Below are positions 60,601 through 64,000 of a stretch of DNA of 64,000 nucleotides, piece after piece; the stretch's first letter is position 1, and each line of letters starts with the position of its first letter. The DNA lies in the NCBI RefSeq assembly GCF_900168005.1, contig NZ_FUYP01000016.1:24241-88240 (forward strand), given 5' to 3'. The translations under genes were made by a program, and so were the position numbers. The notes beneath the pieces are model-generated. The model ran no database searches. It was not told where the DNA came from and was given only the letters and a program-made list of their open reading frames with translations. Source of the DNA: Sphingopyxis flava. Lineage in GTDB: Bacteria; Pseudomonadota; Alphaproteobacteria; Sphingomonadales; Sphingomonadaceae.

Positions 60601-61949
60601 GGCTCGCCATTTCAAAAGATGCCGTCCAGCGTGCGCTCTCGGCGCACGCCGCGATCGGCCTCCTCGCCTCGGCGCTCCTCTATCTCATCTGCCTCACCGG
60701 GACCCTCGTCGTATTCTACCAGGAATGGCAGCGGATCGAGCAGCCCGATGCGCCGGAAATGACGGCCATCGCCCCCGAAGCCGTTCAGCATGCCGTCGCT
60801 TCCGTTCTCGCAGCCGAAAAGAACAAGCCTCGCACCACTCATCTTTATGTTCACATGCCGGTCGAGGGCCTGCCGCGCAGCACGATCACCACCGACCATC
60901 AGGCGGTTCACATCGATGCCGACGGCAAGATCGCCGGGCCGGAGGAGAATAGCTGGTCCGAGTTTCTGCTCGGCGCCCATTATGCGCTCAACATCCCGGG
61001 ACTCGTCGGAATGACGATCGTCGGCATTTTCGGCGTGATGATCCTCGCGCTCACACTGTCGGGCCTCGTCGCCCACCCGCGCATCTTCCGCGACGCCTTT
61101 CGTCTGCGCACGCGCGACAACCATGGTGTCGGCCTTGCCGACTGGCACAATCGGCTTGGCGTCTGGACCATGCCCTTTTCGCTCGCGATTGCCGTCACCG
61201 GATCGATGATCGGCCTCGGCGTTGTCGGAGCCTATGGTCTCGCCGGAGCCTTCTACAAGAATGACATCGAGGCGGCCTACGCGCCGATCTTCGGGGAGGA
61301 GCACGCCGCCGATGCTCGCCCGGCGCCGCTCGCCGACATCGCAGCGCCCCTCGCCTGGCTCGCGCACAATGAACCCGACGCGCGCCTGACTTATGTGATC
61401 CTCCACGACCCGGGTACGCGCGGCCAACATACGCAGCTCATCGCCGAGCATCCGCGCCGCCTGATCTATGGCGAGACCTATGAATTTGGCGCCGACGGCA
61501 GCTATCATGGCAAGGTCGGCCTCTCCGACGGCCACCTCGGGCAACAGCTCGCGGCGTCGACATATAATCTCCACTTCGGAAATTATGGCGGCCTGCCGGT
61601 GAAGATTGCCTATGTCCTGTTCGGTTTCGCACTCACCATCGTCGTCGCAACCGGCACTTCGATCTGGCTCGGCAAGCGCCAGCGGCGCGGCCTCCATGAA
61701 CCGCGGCTGCGCGCCGGCTGGGACGGGGTGATCTGGGGCGTTCCGCTCGCACTCGCGCTCACACTCCTCGCGCGTATCCTGCTTGGCAATGGAGCGCCGC
61801 TCATCGCGATCTTCTGGCTCGCCGCCATCGCCATCCCGCTGGTCGCAATCGTCCGCCCCGAACCACGCCCGAAAACATTGCTTCGGCGCTTGCTTATCGT
61901 ATCGGTCACGGCCTGCGCCGCGGCCGCGCTGCTCGGGATCGCGGCTTAG
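60597..61949 (+). CDS. PepSY-associated transmembrane protein (iron reductase-like)
   Basis: A 450-residue inner-membrane protein with four or more membrane segments and PepSY-type periplasmic parts: 'LLASALLYLICLTGTLVVFY' with 'QEWQRIEQP', 'YALNIPGLVGMTIVGIFGVM', 'DWHNRLGVWTMPFSLAIAVT' and 'STYNLHFGNYGGLPVKIAYV'. Proteins of this class act with siderophore receptors, probably reducing or releasing iron in the periplasm. ATG 60597 overlaps the previous stop (ATGA), so the three genes form one operon. Confidence 0.9.
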   Translation: MRLAISKDAVQRALSAHAAIGLLASALLYLICLTGTLVVFYQEWQRIEQPDAPEMTAIAPEAVQHAVASVLAAEKNKPRTTHLYVHMPVEGLPRSTITTDHQAVHIDADGKIAGPEENSWSEFLLGAHYALNIPGLVGMTIVGIFGVMILALTLSGLVAHPRIFRDAFRLRTRDNHGVGLADWHNRLGVWTMPFSLAIAVTGSMIGLGVVGAYGLAGAFYKNDIEAAYAPIFGEEHAADARPAPLADIAAPLAWLAHNEPDARLTYVILHDPGTRGQHTQLIAEHPRRLIYGETYEFGADGSYHGKVGLSDGHLGQQLAASTYNLHFGNYGGLPVKIAYVLFGFALTIVVATGTSIWLGKRQRRGLHEPRLRAGWDGVIWGVPLALALTLLARILLGNGAPLIAIFWLAAIAIPLVAIVRPEPRPKTLLRRLLIVSVTACAAAALLGIAA

Positions 61950-62239
61950 AAGGAGCCCGTGCGCACCTTGTAGCCACGAAAAGCTCGTTCAAGGGGTGAA
62001 ACTCGAGCCTCGCCGCCACGATGAGATCATATGATCCAAGCCGGCGGGCAGCAGAGCGCCGGCTTCGCTCAACCGCCCCTCGAACGCGCGCCGCGACAGC
62101 CGACAGGTTGAAGCAATCCCCTCCCCCCTGGACGCTGGATCTGGTGCAGCCGCGTCGAAGTAGGACGGCACGAGCGGTCGCTCATGATGAGATTTTTCGA
62201 ATAGCGGCGCGCGGCGTCGCACGGATCGTCAGGGATGGC

Positions 62240-62505
62240 CCTTCGGCGGCAGGGACAAGCATCCGGGAAGGCGACCTGGAAGCGATCGAGCACCGGTCCG
62301 ATGCGCGGCACGGCGCGATCATCGATGGCGAGATTGGCCCCGTTGTTGAGACGCGAGGGATAGATGATCCCGTCCACAGCCGCCGGATGCTCATGGATCG
62401 CCGCCAGCCTCGCCTCAGCATTGCTCTGGTTGCCCTTTGTCCACGAAACCCTAGACGAGACATCGGTACGGGCTTTGGGATAGGGCCCAGATGCAAGCGC
62501 GAGTT
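62240..62505 (-). pseudogene. RES-domain C-terminal remnant
   Basis: Directly after the MFS stop codon, the same minus-strand frame reads 'AELALASGPYPKARTDVSS', 'RVSWTKGNQSNAEARLAAIH', 'EHPAAVDGIIYPSRLNNGAN' and 'LAIDDRAVPRIGPVL'. The stretch 'DGIIYPSRL...NLAIDDRA' matches the C-terminal end of RES toxins. The N-terminal two-thirds are missing and there is no start codon, so this is a fragment, the third RES sequence of the window. The remainder of 61950-62239 shows no gene. Confidence 0.6.
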
Positions 62506-62509
62506 CAGC

Positions 62510-63889
62510 TCAGCGATAGCGAGCGCCGCTCAATTCGGCCCCCGCGTCGCGCGCAAAACGCAGACCCAAGGCTGCCGAGACCATGGCGAGCAAAGCCATC
62601 GACAGAAAGCCGACCGAGAAATCGATCAGCCCTGCCGCATGCGCTCCTCGCGCGTTCATGGAAAGCGCGAGCAGCGCGGCCGCAAGCGATATCCCGAGCA
62701 TCGCCGAAAATTGTTGGACCACGCTGTGAAGACTGGTCGAGTCGCTCATCCGTGCGCTGGAGACGTCGGCAAAGGCAATCGTACCGAGCGCGTTGAACTG
62801 AAGCGACCGGACGAAGCCGCCGAGCAAGACCACCGCATAGAATGCTGCGATCGGCCACGCAGGCCTGAACGCCGCGCATAACGCCAGGAAGGCAGCGCAA
62901 GCGATGCTGTTGACGATCATGATGTTCCGGTATCCAAAGCGCCGGAGCATCGGAATCGTAGTGAGCTTGACCGCCAGTGCGCTGACACCGCCCGCGAAAG
63001 TGATCAACCCGCTTTCGAAGGCGGACATACCGAAACCCAGCTGGAGCATCATCGGCAGCAGGAAGGGAAAGGACCCGATCGCAATGCGGAAAAATATGCC
63101 CGACCATGTCGCGATCGCGAATGTCGGGATCCGCAGGAGCGTGAGATCTACCAGCGGCGCATGATGTCTTCGCGCGTGGAAGAAATAGCCTGTCGCCGCG
63201 GCCAGTCCGGCAAGCAGCAGCAAAAAAGCCAGGGATTGGGGCCCGAGGCCATGAACCAGCAGTTCAAGCCCGATCACCGTGCCCGACAGGGCGGTTCCGC
63301 AAAGCAGCGCTCCGAACCAGTCGAAGCGGCGCGGCGCCGGGCGAACCTCGTCACGCACCAGCCACCAAGCCATGGCAATACCAAGAATGCCGATGGGCAG
63401 GTTGATAAAAAAGATCCACCGCCACGACGCATAGGTCGTGAGGAACCCGCCAACGAGCGGCCCCGCGATCGGGGCGATCATTGTCGGGGTGAGGACCCAG
63501 GCCATGGCCGAGACGAACTGCGCCTTGGGCACCGAACGCAGCAATAGCAGGCGTCCGACCGGCGACATCATCGCGGCACCGATGCCCTGCATGAAGCGCG
63601 CAGCGACCAGACCGCCAAGGGTGGTCGCAAGACTGCAGAGCAGCGAGGCGACGGTGAAGATCGCGATCGCTGCACAGAAGACGTTGCGCATCCCGAACCG
63701 GTCGGCGACACGGCCGCTTACCGGCAGAAAAGCCGTCAGGCTGACGAGATAGGCGGTGAGCGTCAGATTGGCGCGTAGCGGATCTGCTCCCAGCGATTGC
63801 GCGATATCGGGCAATGCCGTCACCAGCACAGTCGAATCGAGCTGCTCCATGAAGAAGGCCGTGGCTACCATCAGCGCCAGAAGGCGCAT
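62510..63889 (-). CDS. MFS multidrug exporter, DHA2/EmrB-like
   Basis: A 459-residue drug:proton antiporter. The N-terminal 'FFMEQLDSTVLVTALPDIAQ' is the DHA2 motif D1 ('LDxTVxNVALP'-type), followed by 'LSVSGRVADRFGMRNVF'-type motif A (here 'PVSGRVADRFG') and 'GPLVGGFLTTYASWRWIFFI' (motif C/'GPxxGG'). About 13-14 membrane segments. Single gene; the IS3-like element begins just upstream of its start and could influence expression. Confidence 0.92.
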   Translation of the reverse strand: MRLLALMVATAFFMEQLDSTVLVTALPDIAQSLGADPLRANLTLTAYLVSLTAFLPVSGRVADRFGMRNVFCAAIAIFTVASLLCSLATTLGGLVAARFMQGIGAAMMSPVGRLLLLRSVPKAQFVSAMAWVLTPTMIAPIAGPLVGGFLTTYASWRWIFFINLPIGILGIAMAWWLVRDEVRPAPRRFDWFGALLCGTALSGTVIGLELLVHGLGPQSLAFLLLLAGLAAATGYFFHARRHHAPLVDLTLLRIPTFAIATWSGIFFRIAIGSFPFLLPMMLQLGFGMSAFESGLITFAGGVSALAVKLTTIPMLRRFGYRNIMIVNSIACAAFLALCAAFRPAWPIAAFYAVVLLGGFVRSLQFNALGTIAFADVSSARMSDSTSLHSVVQQFSAMLGISLAAALLALSMNARGAHAAGLIDFSVGFLSMALLAMVSAALGLRFARDAGAELSGARYR

Positions 63890-63907
63890 ATGTCGCTCCG
63901 ACGCCTG

Positions 63908-64000
63908 AGGTGGTGCCGTTTTTCTGGACAGGGTGATAAGCTCAGCCTGACCTGAGGAATGGACTGGAATGAAGACGACGAGAAAGCGCTACAGCGCGGA
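63908..64000 (+). mobile_element. left end of IS3-like insertion element, cut by window edge
   Basis: From ATG 63969 the frame reads 'MKTTRKRYSA', the invariant start of IS3-family OrfA transposase proteins (expected to continue DFKAKVALEA...). A likely terminal inverted repeat segment starts near 63908 (TGAGGTGGTGCCGTTTTTC). The rest of the element lies beyond the window, so family placement is from the first ten residues only. Confidence 0.7.

Noticed and set aside
1..64000. CRISPR arrays, rRNA and tRNA genes
   Set aside because: No regularly spaced short repeats, no rRNA-like conserved blocks and no recognisable tRNA cloverleaf were noticed; a covariance-model scan would be decisive.

Overview
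The window is about 64 kb of GC-rich alphaproteobacterial DNA. It most likely comes from a sphingomonad (Sphingopyxis/Sphingobium/Novosphingobium type). Supporting signs are several large TonB-dependent receptors, an imuA-imuB-dnaE2 mutasome with an alphaproteobacterial SOS box (GTTC-N7-GTTC), a luxR-luxI-phyH quorum-sensing locus, and a lasso-peptide locus with isopeptidases and FecI/FecR regulators. No rRNA or tRNA gene was recognised.

Region 1 (1-9.5 kb) is a mobile or accessory segment. It has a RadC-like JAB protein fused to a winged helix, and a leftward conjugation operon (DUF2285 regulator, AlpA-like HTH, TraF peptidase, DUF736, lytic transglycosylase, TraD/VirD4-like coupling ATPase) with no relaxase visible. 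A RES/Xre toxin-antitoxin pair and a nucleotidyltransferase-HEPN protein follow. Region 2 (9.9-16.1 kb) looks like a small catabolic/uptake operon (NTF2-like protein, TonB receptor, MFS permease, EthD protein) with a divergent MarR regulator and a nitroreductase. Region 3 (16.2-19.0 kb) is a second RES toxin-antitoxin pair with transposase debris, bracketed by a duplicated PRC-barrel segment. Region 4 (19.1-23.2 kb) holds two cyclic-di-GMP enzymes. Region 5 (23.6-33.5 kb) is a DNA-damage block: the mutasome, two divergent SRAP-family genes around a second SOS box, exonuclease III, and a coupled protein with 2H-phosphoesterase-like motifs.

Region 6 (35-49.2 kb) is the main find: a lasso-peptide system. 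An ECF sigma/FecR pair is followed by two successive [STN-domain TonB receptor + lasso isopeptidase] pairs. A convergent biosynthetic operon encodes a 40-residue precursor (found by reading the sequence; shorter than most called genes), a fused RRE-protease (B) and an asparagine-synthetase-like cyclase (C). The predicted product starts GLVRFGAE, with a Gly1-Glu8 ring and an acidic tail. A vestige of a second cyclase lies behind the first isopeptidase, and the two receptors share a near-identical 340-bp promoter-proximal/STN block, so the locus looks like a decayed tandem duplication. The cyclase carries an apparent frameshift in a (CG)5 run. Immediately upstream, in the same orientation, lies Region 7 (49.3-52.2 kb): a luxR-luxI-phyH-gntR operon that could couple lasso production to quorum sensing.

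Region 8 (52.5-64 kb) contains a LysR regulator divergent from a PRISE-like reductase, a small lipoprotein, a frameshifted small gene, a PfpI/DJ-1 protein and RlmJ. It continues with an iron/siderophore operon (TonB receptor, small membrane protein, PepSY protein), a RES-domain remnant, a DHA2-type exporter and the left end of an IS3-like element cut by the window edge.

Three otherwise good genes (DUF2285 gene, lasso cyclase, small gene near 55.4 kb) each show a single-base-type frameshift in a short G/C run. These may be sequencing or assembly indels rather than true lesions.
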